A stretch of DNA of 11,443 nucleotides, taken from NCBI GenBank assembly GCA_017627975.1, contig JAGAFT010000108.1:1-11443 (forward strand), in the 5' to 3' direction. Numbering within the stretch: the first letter of the stretch is position 1; the number at the start of each line of letters is the position of its first letter. Below are positions 6,204 through 11,443 of the stretch, in pieces. The DNA comes from Oscillospiraceae bacterium (GTDB taxonomy: Bacteria; Bacillota_A; Clostridia; Oscillospirales; Oscillospiraceae). Made by a program: the position numbers and the translations under genes. Below the pieces are notes generated by a model. It was not told the origin of the DNA. It was given only the letters and a program-made list of their open reading frames with translations, and did not search any database.

Positions 6204-7148
6204 ATGAGTGGAGCTATTCAGAGAGACCATCTGGCGGGCCTGATCCCTGAACCCGTCACCCGCGAAATCTTTCAGGGAGTCGTGGAGCAGAGCACCGCAC
6301 TGAAGTACGGACGCCGGCTCCCGAACATGACCAGCAAGACCCAGAGTATCAACGTCTTGGATATGCTGCCCATGGCCTATTGGGTCGAAGGCGACAGCGG
6401 CTACAAGGAAACCTCCCATCTGGAGTGGGAAAAGAAAAAGCTGTACGCCGAGGAGTTGGCTGTCATCATCCCGATTCCCGAGGCGGTGCTGGAAGATTCT
6501 AACTATGATATCTGGGGCGAAGTGAAGCCCCGCCTTGTGGAGGCCATGGGCCGCCGCATCGACGAGGCCATTCTCTTCGGTATCGGCCGGCCGTCCACCT
6601 GGCGCCACGGTATCGTGAAAACGGCAAAGGACGCCGGTAATGCTGTTACCGCGACGGCAGGCGGCGATGTCTATAAGGACCTGCTCGGCGAGGGCGGCGT
6701 GATTGCCAAGGCGGAAGAGTCCGGTTATACCCCGACCCAGATCCTCGGCGCAATCCAGATGCGCGCCAAGCTCAGAGACCTGCGGGATTCCAGCAAGCGT
6801 CCGATCTTCATGTCCACCATGCAGGGGGCAGCGCAGTACATGCTCGACGGCATCCCGATGGACTTCCCGATGAACGGCTGCTGGGACCATGAGGAGGCGC
6901 TGATGATCGTCGGTGACTTCAGCCAGCTGGTGTACTCCATCCGCCAGGATGTGACCTACAAGCTGCTGACTGAGGCAACCATTGTGGAACCCGCCAGCAA
7001 GAGCGTGGTTTACTCCCTGGCCCAGCAGGACATGGTAGCACTCCGTGCCGTCATCCGTCTTGGCTGGGAGATTCCGAACCCCACCAGCTCCTATCGCAAT
7101 ATCCTGGACAACTACAGCCCCTTCGCGGTCTATCTGCCGGCAGCCTGA
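6204..7148 (+). CDS. Phage major capsid protein (HK97 fold)
   Basis: The 314-residue product fits the HK97-type major capsid family that forms the icosahedral shell. Characteristic segments include an N-terminal IPEPVTREIFQGVVEQSTAL, an N-arm and E-loop region around VLDMLPMAYWVEGDSGYKET, EELAVIIPIPEAVLEDSN, the spine helix VKPRLVEAMGRRIDEAILFG, and a C-terminal DMVALRAVIRLGWEIPNP. No separate protease gene or long N-terminal delta domain is seen, which agrees with a separate scaffold. GAGGT lies 7 bases before the ATG. It follows the scaffold by 27 bases and its stop overlaps the next gene's start by one base, so the genes are tightly coupled. Confidence 0.94.
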   Translation: MSGAIQRDHLAGLIPEPVTREIFQGVVEQSTALKYGRRLPNMTSKTQSINVLDMLPMAYWVEGDSGYKETSHLEWEKKKLYAEELAVIIPIPEAVLEDSNYDIWGEVKPRLVEAMGRRIDEAILFGIGRPSTWRHGIVKTAKDAGNAVTATAGGDVYKDLLGEGGVIAKAEESGYTPTQILGAIQMRAKLRDLRDSSKRPIFMSTMQGAAQYMLDGIPMDFPMNGCWDHEEALMIVGDFSQLVYSIRQDVTYKLLTEATIVEPASKSVVYSLAQQDMVALRAVIRLGWEIPNPTSSYRNILDNYSPFAVYLPAA

Positions 7149-7537
7149 TGATAGCGGATTACGCTTTCTATTCTGGCGAATACTATGGGAAGCTCCTCTC
7201 CGAGGAGGAGTTTCCCGAGTACGCGACCCGCGCCGACGCCTACTTGGATCAGATGACAACCGGGAGGTATGCCTCTACGGATCTCTCCGAAAAGACTGTC
7301 CTTGCGGTGAAGTTCGCCGAATGTTCTGTTGCCGAACTATGCCGGCAGATGGCGGCTGACTCCGCTGAAAATCCTTCTTTCCTTGAGAAGGAAACTGTCG
7401 GCAGCCATTCCGTCGCCTATCGTGCCGCAAGTGACCTCGCCTCGTCCTGGTCTTCCCGGATCCGCGATGTGATCTATCTTTACCTCGCGCACACCGGCCT
7501 CCTGTACCGCGGCGCAATCCTGCAATTCAAGCTGTAA
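7148..7537 (+). CDS. Phage head-tail connector protein (Gp6/Gp15-type adaptor)
   Basis: This 129-residue protein starts within the TGATG overlap with the capsid stop. The N-terminal sequence FPEYATRADAYLDQMTTGRY and the helices that follow (KTVLAVKFAECSVAELCRQM) match the small helical connectors that dock under the portal. The central loop SFLEKETVGSHSVAY resembles the family's loop region, and the C-terminal half is a helix with YLYLAHTGLLYRG. Such connectors bridge portal and neck in siphophages. The position right after the major capsid gene supports the call; the exact family name is less certain. Confidence 0.82.
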   Translation: MIADYAFYSGEYYGKLLSEEEFPEYATRADAYLDQMTTGRYASTDLSEKTVLAVKFAECSVAELCRQMAADSAENPSFLEKETVGSHSVAYRAASDLASSWSSRIRDVIYLYLAHTGLLYRGAILQFKL

Positions 7538-7567
7538 TTGCTCATTGAACATTTCACATTTCACATT
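7537..7567. repeat. CATTTCA-type short intergenic repeat, copy 2
   Basis: ATTGCTCATT followed by AACATTTCACATTTCACATT, overlapping the last base of the connector stop codon, repeats the element at 158-196. The first copy has eight bases between the two blocks and this one has a single base. Confidence 0.5.
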
Positions 7568-7572
7568 GCGCA

Positions 7573-7622
7573 GGAGGTTTCCCGTGTATTGCCCCCACAC
7601 CGTTTCTCTCATAAATACGCAC
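7573..7622 (+). repeat. Duplicated gene start, copy 1 (decoy start)
   Basis: Fifty bases covering a GGAGGT ribosome binding site, a GTG start (7584) and 13 codons (MYCPHTVSLINTH) recur at 7667-7716 as the real start of the next gene. The last 31 bases (7592-7622) are identical to 7686-7716. Reading on from this first GTG leads out of the real frame into an unrelated 131-codon frame ending near 7981. This copy therefore looks like a vestigial or decoy start rather than a gene. Confidence 0.75.
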
Positions 7623-7656
7623 AAGACAGAGGGACGGTTCTTTTGTCTTCCCGTCC
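7623..7656. repeat. GGGACGGTTC-type repeat fragment
   Basis: AAGACAGAGGGACGGTTCTT and the following bases resemble one arm of the long palindromes at 4052 and 9019 (GACAC-GGGGAC...GACCGTCCCC). GGACGG (7632-7637) can pair with CCGTCC (7651-7656), and AAGAC (7623-7627) with GTCTT (7645-7649). It lies exactly between the two copies of the duplicated gene start, so its insertion and the duplication may be linked. Confidence 0.55.
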
Positions 7657-7677
7657 TGCTTTTCCCGGAGGTCTATT

Positions 7678-8136
7678 GTGTACACCCCCCACACCGTTTC
7701 TCTCATAAATACGCACGCTGGTCGCCAATACTTGGTCATCCTGCGCTCTGTGATGCTTCAGGCCCTGAACGGCCAGAGCGTCCAGCGCCGCGGAGATCAG
7801 GAAGAGACGAACGCAAATCTTTACGTCCCGCTCTCCGTCCGCGCGGAGAACGCGGCAGGGGAGCCCCTGACCTTCCTTCCGCCGCTGGAATACGCCCGCT
7901 GCCCGGAACCGGAAAAGCACTGGACCCTGCAGCCGGAAGGGCAAACCGCCGGCCGCTGCAGTTTCTTCGTGAAGGGTGAGATCCCGGAAGCCTGCTCCCT
8001 GGCCGAAGCGCGTGAGAAGTACGATTTCGTCTACATCGTCGCCGGCTGGCAGCTTCACGACTACGGAAGCCTTGCGCTTCAGCACTATGAGGTCGTGAGC
8101 AAGGTCTCTTCGAGGTATTACCAGTATGGAAATTGA
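7678..8136 (+). CDS. Phage head-tail joining protein (DUF6751-like)
   Basis: This 152-residue protein begins at a GTG with GGAGGT 5 bases upstream. The opening YTPHTVSLINTHAG, the segment YLVILRSVMLQALNGQSVQR, NANLYVPLSVRAEN and CSFFVKGEIPEA, and the ending LQHYEVVSKV, match a family found in many gut Firmicutes phages between the head connector and the tail genes; I associate it with DUF6751. It is probably a neck protein such as a head-closure or stopper component. Its 5' end is duplicated just upstream, giving a second ribosome binding site and start 94 bases earlier in a different frame. Its stop overlaps the next gene's start by 11 bases. Confidence 0.75.
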   Translation: MYTPHTVSLINTHAGRQYLVILRSVMLQALNGQSVQRRGDQEETNANLYVPLSVRAENAAGEPLTFLPPLEYARCPEPEKHWTLQPEGQTAGRCSFFVKGEIPEACSLAEAREKYDFVYIVAGWQLHDYGSLALQHYEVVSKVSSRYYQYGN

Positions 8137-8491
8137 CCTGATCCTTTCCTGGCTGGAACAGTGCCCGTCCCTGGGCGGCGAGAAGCTGAATTGGAACTAT
8201 CTTCCAAGCTATTCCGGCTGGTCCCTCTCGATTCCGAAGGCCGAGACGCGAACCGATATCCTCGGCAACCGCCACGAGCGGTGGCAGCTGAAGATCACCC
8301 GACGATATACGATACAGTCAAACGAAGACCGCCTCGCCGTCGTCGAAGCGCTGGAAGACCTCGCCGCCTGGGCAAAGGCCAACCCGCCGGAGAATGCCCG
8401 CCTGAAAGTTGCCGGTCTCCCTGAATTCACCAGCCGAAACAACTCCGGCATCGAAGACATTTCAATTACCATCCAATTGGAGGAATCCTAA
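8126..8491 (+). CDS. Phage minor capsid / tail terminator-like protein
   Basis: The 121-residue protein starts inside the previous gene and ends one base before the major tail protein gene. LILSWLEQCPSLGGEKLNWNYL, a middle strand-rich section around RHERWQLKITRRYTI, and a helix LAVVEALEDLAAWAKANPP follow the pattern of a Clostridia phage family placed just before the major tail protein. That position is where tail terminator or tail-to-head joining proteins are encoded, and some family members carry misleading names such as chloramphenicol resistance protein. The role is inferred from position and overall pattern. Confidence 0.72.
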   Translation: MEIDLILSWLEQCPSLGGEKLNWNYLPSYSGWSLSIPKAETRTDILGNRHERWQLKITRRYTIQSNEDRLAVVEALEDLAAWAKANPPENARLKVAGLPEFTSRNNSGIEDISITIQLEES

Positions 8492-9016
8492 ATGGCCGAA
8501 CTTACTTTTAACACTCCCTCGGGCCAGACCATTGCCCGCGAACTGCTCATCGCCTATCTCAACACCGGCACCGCTTCTGCCCCGGTCTGGAGCCCCATTG
8601 GCAAGCGTGTGGAGGACAGTTCCACGGAACTCGACTGGGAGAGCGAGATCTCCCGTGACATCCTCGGCGCAACCTACGGCACGCTGAAAAAGCCGAAGAT
8701 CACCCAGACCTTCGACCCGTGCGACCTGGACGGCGCGGACGCCGCACAGCTGAAGATCTGGAACCTGGCCGTCAAGGATCAGGACGCCCAGGCTCTGGCG
8801 GCCCAGGACATGCTCATCGTCCACTTCTACGCCGGTGAATCGGCCTCGCCCTTTGCCGAGCGCTATGCCTCCTGCATGATCGAGGTCACCGGCCTCGGCG
8901 GCGAAGGCGGCGGCAACGTGGGTATGCCCATCTCCATCACCTACGGCGGCACCCGCACCACCGGCACCGCCTCGCGTAACGCCGAAACCGGCGCCGTGAC
9001 GTTTACGGCGTCGTAA
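8492..9016 (+). CDS. Phage major tail (tube) protein
   Basis: This 174-residue protein is beta-rich. It has ARELLIAYLNTGTASAPVW near the N-terminus, then VEDSSTELDWESEISRDILG, a pattern common in siphophage tube proteins where the chain loops before the main sandwich. The C-terminal half contains IEVTGLGGEGG and a terminal strand. Tube proteins stack as hexamers around the tape measure. TTGGAGGAAT precedes the ATG and the gene abuts the previous one. It is followed directly by the second long palindromic repeat, which lies between it and the chaperone gene. Confidence 0.85.
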   Translation: MAELTFNTPSGQTIARELLIAYLNTGTASAPVWSPIGKRVEDSSTELDWESEISRDILGATYGTLKKPKITQTFDPCDLDGADAAQLKIWNLAVKDQDAQALAAQDMLIVHFYAGESASPFAERYASCMIEVTGLGGEGGGNVGMPISITYGGTRTTGTASRNAETGAVTFTAS

Positions 9017-9018
9017 CC

Positions 9019-9080
9019 GTCGGACACGGGGACTGTTTCATCTGTCCGGGAGGACAGTGTGACCGTCCCCTGTGTCCGAC
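9019..9080. repeat. GGGGAC-type palindromic repeat, copy B
   Basis: From GTCGGACAC to GTGTCCGAC this is a nearly perfect hairpin with a GGGA loop. Its arms differ from copy A (4052-4109) at only a few bases. It begins three bases after the major tail protein stop. As in copy A there is no T-run. Two nearly identical copies placed right after stop codons in one operon suggest mobile palindromes tolerated only between genes. Confidence 0.82.
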
Positions 9081-9126
9081 TCACCCTCGGTAATTCCACT
9101 TTTTATCTTCTGAAAGGTGAAAAACC

Positions 9127-9549
9127 ATGAAGACTCTTTCGTTTCAAGATGGCCTTGAGGACTACCTCCTCGCCGGGAAGGTGGCGGTCTCGTTCAACCC
9201 CACCGACATGAACTTCCTTGAACGCCTCTCCCGCGCCTTCTCCGAACTGGACGCCCTCCAGGAAGAAGTCCGCCAAAGCCGTGAAAAAATCACGGACGAC
9301 AGGGAGGTGTTCCCCATCGCCCGTGAGCTGGACGGCAAGATGCGCGGGATCCTGAATGATCTTTTCGGAAAGGAAATCTGTGAGCCGCTCTTCGGCTCCA
9401 TGAACCTCTTCGCCTCCTCCGGCGGCCTGCCCGTCTGGGCAAACCTGATGCTCGCCGTCACGGATGAAGTCCAGAGCGCCCTCCAGGGCGAACTCGCAGC
9501 CCGTAAGCAGCGCATCGCGAAATATGTGGAGAAGTATCAAAACAAATAA
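9127..9549 (+). CDS. Phage tail assembly chaperone (DUF6673-like)
   Basis: This 140-residue protein follows the major tail gene, the usual place of the tail assembly chaperone that helps load tube protein on the tape measure. The N-terminus LSFQDGLEDYLLAGKVAVSFNPTDMNFLERLS is characteristic: the SFNPTD-type stretch followed by a helical region resembles DUF6673. The rest is helical, with REVFPIARELDGKMRGILNDLFG and NLFASSGGLPVWANLMLAVTDE, then a basic C-terminal helix. GAAAGGTGA precedes the ATG. The partner gene (Gp15) would normally follow at once, but here it is separated by a reversed membrane-protease gene. Confidence 0.82.
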   Translation: MKTLSFQDGLEDYLLAGKVAVSFNPTDMNFLERLSRAFSELDALQEEVRQSREKITDDREVFPIARELDGKMRGILNDLFGKEICEPLFGSMNLFASSGGLPVWANLMLAVTDEVQSALQGELAARKQRIAKYVEKYQNK

Positions 9550-9577
9550 AAATCGGGGAGTGTTTAAAGCTCCCCGA
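9543..9577 (-). terminator. Rho-independent terminator of the prsW-like gene
   Basis: TCGGGGAG pairs with CTCCCCGA over a 9-base loop. On the minus strand the stem is followed by TTTTTATTTG, so it terminates transcripts arriving from the protease gene. On the plus strand no T-run follows, so it should not stop late-operon transcription efficiently. Its tail overlaps the last codons of the chaperone gene. Confidence 0.82.
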
Positions 9578-9640
9578 CAAACCGGAATGATGTCGAAAAA
9601 TACGCTCTGTTATTCATAAGAGCTATGAAATGGGCCAGGC

Positions 9641-10408
9641 TTATGCCGCTTCTTCCACCAGGGTGCTCATACCACAGAACATTGCTGTCTTCTTTTTGCA
9701 GCGAACAAGAACGATGAGCTCATAGATCAGCAGGGCCACATAACCGATCAGGGCTCTGATCATGCCGCTCACCTCACCCCTCATCAGACTGGAGTTGAAG
9801 GCAGTGCATACATCGCACAACGTATGGACGACAATGGGAACAAGAAGAGCCAGCACATAGTTGAGAACAACGGTGCCCTTACCGTTCAGTCTGTTGAACT
9901 TCGCCCTTCCCAAAAACTCCGCCATGACCATGTTGAAGGTCATATGCGCTGGGACGGAAATCATTCTCCCGATTGTGGAGACGATGGTCGCATCGTCTGC
10001 ACCATAAGAAAACTCCTCAATAATGGAAAAGCCGATACCCACGCACGCACCGATCAGAATGTACTCATAAACGTTTTTAACCTTTTTGCGAAAGATGAGC
10101 AGTATAACGATGATCAGGATCAGCTTGACAATCTCCTCCAGACCGCCGGCGAGAATGAGGGCACGCTCCAAAGACTGGATCAAGTTCATTTCGGACAGCT
10201 TCACAGCATTCGGGTCCGCCGCCATTGCCTTAAGGTAGCCCATGGAAAAGGGAATCGTCAACGGAAGGGAGAGCAAGCCGATCGCAATGGGGAGCAGTGC
10301 CTGCAGCCAGCCAACGGGCTCCGGGATTTCTCTCTTGACCATTCTCCAATACAGGAAGCCAAGAAAAAGAACGGTAATCACAGTTGAAAGAATAGACATG
10401 GGGTTCAT
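9641..10408 (-). CDS. PrsW-family intramembrane metalloprotease
   Basis: The 255-residue protein has multiple hydrophobic membrane helices and the PrsW-family motifs in order: GGLEEIVK (E91, E92), GIGFSIIEEFSYG (E131, E132), PAHMTFN (H155) and VVHTLCD (H195, D199). PrsW of Bacillus cleaves the anti-sigma factor RsiW in the membrane; relatives have varied or unknown targets. Here the substrate is unknown. The start at 10408 is chosen because AAGGAGG lies 11 bases upstream and the first helix follows directly; a 26-residue longer frame would run through the promoter. It has its own promoter and terminator, is opposite to the phage operon and looks less GC-rich than its neighbours. This fits a moron-type insertion between chaperone and Gp15. 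Confidence 0.86.
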   Translation of the reverse strand: MNPMSILSTVITVLFLGFLYWRMVKREIPEPVGWLQALLPIAIGLLSLPLTIPFSMGYLKAMAADPNAVKLSEMNLIQSLERALILAGGLEEIVKLILIIVILLIFRKKVKNVYEYILIGACVGIGFSIIEEFSYGADDATIVSTIGRMISVPAHMTFNMVMAEFLGRAKFNRLNGKGTVVLNYVLALLVPIVVHTLCDVCTAFNSSLMRGEVSGMIRALIGYVALLIYELIVLVRCKKKTAMFCGMSTLVEEAA

Positions 10409-10439
10409 ACGCGTAGAATCCTCCTTGTAATTTTCAACT

Positions 10440-10445
10440 ATTATA
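10440..10445 (-). promoter_or_regulatory. -10 box of the prsW-like gene
   Basis: On the minus strand a perfect TATAAT lies about 14 bases upstream of the AAGGAGG ribosome binding site. No good -35 hexamer is seen at 16-18 bases, so the promoter may be weak or need an activator. Confidence 0.5.
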
Positions 10446-10599
10446 GCACAGAATCTGTTTTTGGGAAGATGCGGTTTGTTCTCCAATAAGACCTGATTCT
10501 CAGCACGATTCTACCGCTGTGATTCCTATTTTATCTGCATAGCGCGATTTGTCAAGATCATTCTGTTTTGATTCCCATCTCAAATCAAATGAAATATTT

Positions 10600-11148
10600 A
10601 TGTTGAACTTTATTTTTTCCCTCCCGACAAGTGTTGCAGCAGGGGATAAGAGCTATAGTGTCCGCACCGACTTCCGCGTGATCCTCGAGATCTTCGTCAT
10701 GCTCGATGATCCGGATCTCACCGATGCAGACAAGACCGCAGCCCTGCTCCGGATGTTTTATGTAAACCGACCGCCTGACGCAGAAGCCGCTCTCCGGGCC
10801 TTCACTGACTTCGTTGATCCGCGTCATGGTAACCAGGGCAAGAAGCCTCCCGGCCGTCTCATAGATTGGTCCCAGGACTTTGACCTGATGGTCGCCCCGA
10901 TCAACCACATTCTCGGCTTTGAGTGCCGTGCAGCGGATTACCTCCACTGGCGAACCTTCCTGGCCGCCTATTTGGAGATCCCGCCGGAGAGCGTCTTCGC
11001 CCGTGTGCTCCGCATCCGGGAAAAGCTTCGCACCGGCAAGAAGCTGGAGAAGAACGAGCGCACTTGGTACCACAAAAATCGTGACCTGGTTCATCTCAAG
11101 CCGAAGTTCTCCAAGGCGGAAGAAGCAATCCTCTCCGAATGGGCTTAA
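10600..11148 (+). CDS. Phage Gp15 family tail protein
   Basis: This 182-residue protein matches the bacteriophage Gp15 family. It opens MLNFIFSLPTSV, followed by YSVRTDFRVILEIFVMLDDPDLTDADKTAALLRMFY, then FDLMVAPINHILGFECRAADYLHWRTFLAAYLEI, and ends in a basic region with RTGKKLEKNERTWYHKNRDLVHL. Gp15 normally follows the tail chaperone directly and precedes the tape measure gene. Here it is about 1,050 bases from the chaperone, and after its stop the phage sequence ends. No Shine-Dalgarno sequence lies before the ATG at 10600; a TTG 51 bases upstream would extend the frame but is no better supported. The coding part is intact, but expression is doubtful. Confidence 0.85.
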   Translation: MLNFIFSLPTSVAAGDKSYSVRTDFRVILEIFVMLDDPDLTDADKTAALLRMFYVNRPPDAEAALRAFTDFVDPRHGNQGKKPPGRLIDWSQDFDLMVAPINHILGFECRAADYLHWRTFLAAYLEIPPESVFARVLRIREKLRTGKKLEKNERTWYHKNRDLVHLKPKFSKAEEAILSEWA

Positions 11149-11189
11149 TAATAATCGCGGAAGAGCCCAATGAAATGGGTCTTCCGCGA
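11146..11189 (-). terminator. Strong hairpin, possible terminator for crcB
   Basis: TCGCGGAAG pairs with CTTCCGCGA, and after a one-base bulge GCCCA pairs with TGGGT over an ATGAAA loop. On the minus strand the stem is followed by TTATTATTA, a moderately T-rich tail that overlaps the Gp15 stop. It is best placed to end the crcB transcript, 129 bases after that gene's stop. On the plus strand no T-run follows. Confidence 0.5.
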
Positions 11190-11214
11190 AAAGGACGAGC
11201 AGCGGAGGGAGCGA

Positions 11215-11238
11215 GCTTTCCTGACACCTCAGGGAAGC
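11215..11238. repeat. Second hairpin between Gp15 and crcB
   Basis: GCTTTCCTGA pairs with TCAGGGAAGC (one G-T pair) across a CACC loop, giving a 10-bp stem. With the neighbouring hairpin it makes most of this intergenic stretch self-complementary. No T-run adjoins it, and its role is unknown. Confidence 0.5.
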
Positions 11239-11317
11239 GAGACGATCCGAAGCTTGTGAGGACGCAAGAGCCCCAGCGATTTCTCACCAGGGCTACTGAG
11301 CAACAAACTGGAAGTTA

Positions 11318-11443
11318 TCAATGTGTTAGCATCGAGAGCTTTCTTCCACAGATGACCCCCAGTAAGCAGAATACTACACTTAGAAGCATATAGCTTCCAC
11401 CTGCAAGATATGCTTTCTTCTCAATCAGATTGAAGGCTTCAAG
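11318..11443 (-). CDS. crcB: Fluoride ion channel CrcB/FluC, C-terminal end (partial)
   Basis: The minus strand is open from the window edge to a TGA at 11318, giving the last 41 residues: LEAFNLIEKKAY, then a hydrophobic helix SYMLLSVVFCLLGVICG and a short basic tail GRKLSMLTH. In CrcB/FluC proteins the conserved TTFSTFS motif is followed by this kind of S/L-E-xx-L-I-E segment and a final membrane helix, so the fragment fits the end of that family. These dual-topology dimers export fluoride. The start, and any fluoride riboswitch, lie outside the window. The call rests on a short fragment. Confidence 0.68.
   Translation of the reverse strand, partial: LEAFNLIEKKAYLAGGSYMLLSVVFCLLGVICGRKLSMLTH

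Noticed and set aside
6177..7259. Minus-strand open frame of 360 codons opposite the capsid gene
   Set aside because: It is antisense to a clear HK97 capsid gene and has an Arg/His/Gly-rich shadow composition and no start signals.
158..7567. CATTTCA repeats as prophage attachment sites
   Set aside because: One copy is inside the phage operon, not at its edge, and the cores differ in spacing. No integrase or tRNA target is present.
7584..7981. Plus-strand frame from the upstream GTG (131 codons)
   Set aside because: It has a good ribosome binding site, but after the duplicated 13 codons it runs out of frame through the head-tail joining gene and becomes a Pro/Arg-rich shadow. It is treated as a decoy start, not a gene.
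4052..9078. Long hairpins read as transcription terminators
   Set aside because: Neither hairpin has a T-run on either side, and essential late genes follow both. Mobile palindromes fit better.
11139..11393. Plus-strand frame of 84 codons at the right end
   Set aside because: It spans two hairpins and runs antisense to the crcB end; no ribosome binding site fits a separate gene here.
1..11443. CRISPR arrays, tRNA or rRNA genes
   Set aside because: No regularly spaced repeats, cloverleaf-like segments or rRNA-like stretches were seen on reading both strands.

Overview
The window looks like the chromosome of a fairly GC-rich Bacillota, most likely a gut or rumen member of the Clostridia. This is inferred from strong AGGAGG-type ribosome binding sites, XRE and phage protein families typical of gut Firmicutes phages, and the flanking housekeeping genes; no species can be named. 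The left edge is the last 46 codons of pheT followed by a strong terminator. The right edge is the C-terminal end of a CrcB/FluC fluoride channel on the minus strand. A defective-looking prophage morphogenesis cluster and a small regulatory module lie between them.

Layout. 1-238: pheT end and terminator. 239-499: no gene, but a 30-nt alternating purine-pyrimidine tract. 500-862 (minus): a DUF559 nuclease-like protein. 1065-1794 (minus): two overlapping-context unknown genes (58 and 182 aa). 1795-1947: a divergent promoter region with three copies of a 14-bp operator-like motif. 1948-2157 (plus): a small XRE repressor, then a terminator. 2401-9549 (plus): terminase (small-subunit-like region fused to the large subunit), portal, scaffold, HK97-type major capsid, head-tail connector, head-tail joining protein, tail-terminator-like protein, major tail protein, tail assembly chaperone. 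9543-10445 (minus): a PrsW-family membrane protease with its own promoter and terminator. 10600-11148 (plus): phage Gp15, the usual neighbour of the chaperone. 11149-11317: a structured intergenic stretch. 11318-11443 (minus): crcB end.

The phage genes form one late operon that would package DNA (terminase), build a procapsid (portal, scaffold, capsid), close the neck and start a siphovirus tail. No integrase, replication, tape measure, baseplate or lysis gene is present in the window, and the phage block stops at crcB directly after Gp15. The cluster is therefore a remnant, or a retained head/neck module. The PrsW gene interrupts the expected chaperone-Gp15 junction like a moron (an added gene with its own signals).

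The most interesting signals are: two tandem RNA hairpins with different stems but the same 8-nt loop AAAGCACC just before the scaffold gene; the divergent XRE-controlled switch driving two unknown genes; the PrsW insertion; the fused terminase with a leucine in its Walker A loop; and two long GGGGAC-type hairpin repeats plus a fragment of the same family beside a duplicated gene start inside the late operon.
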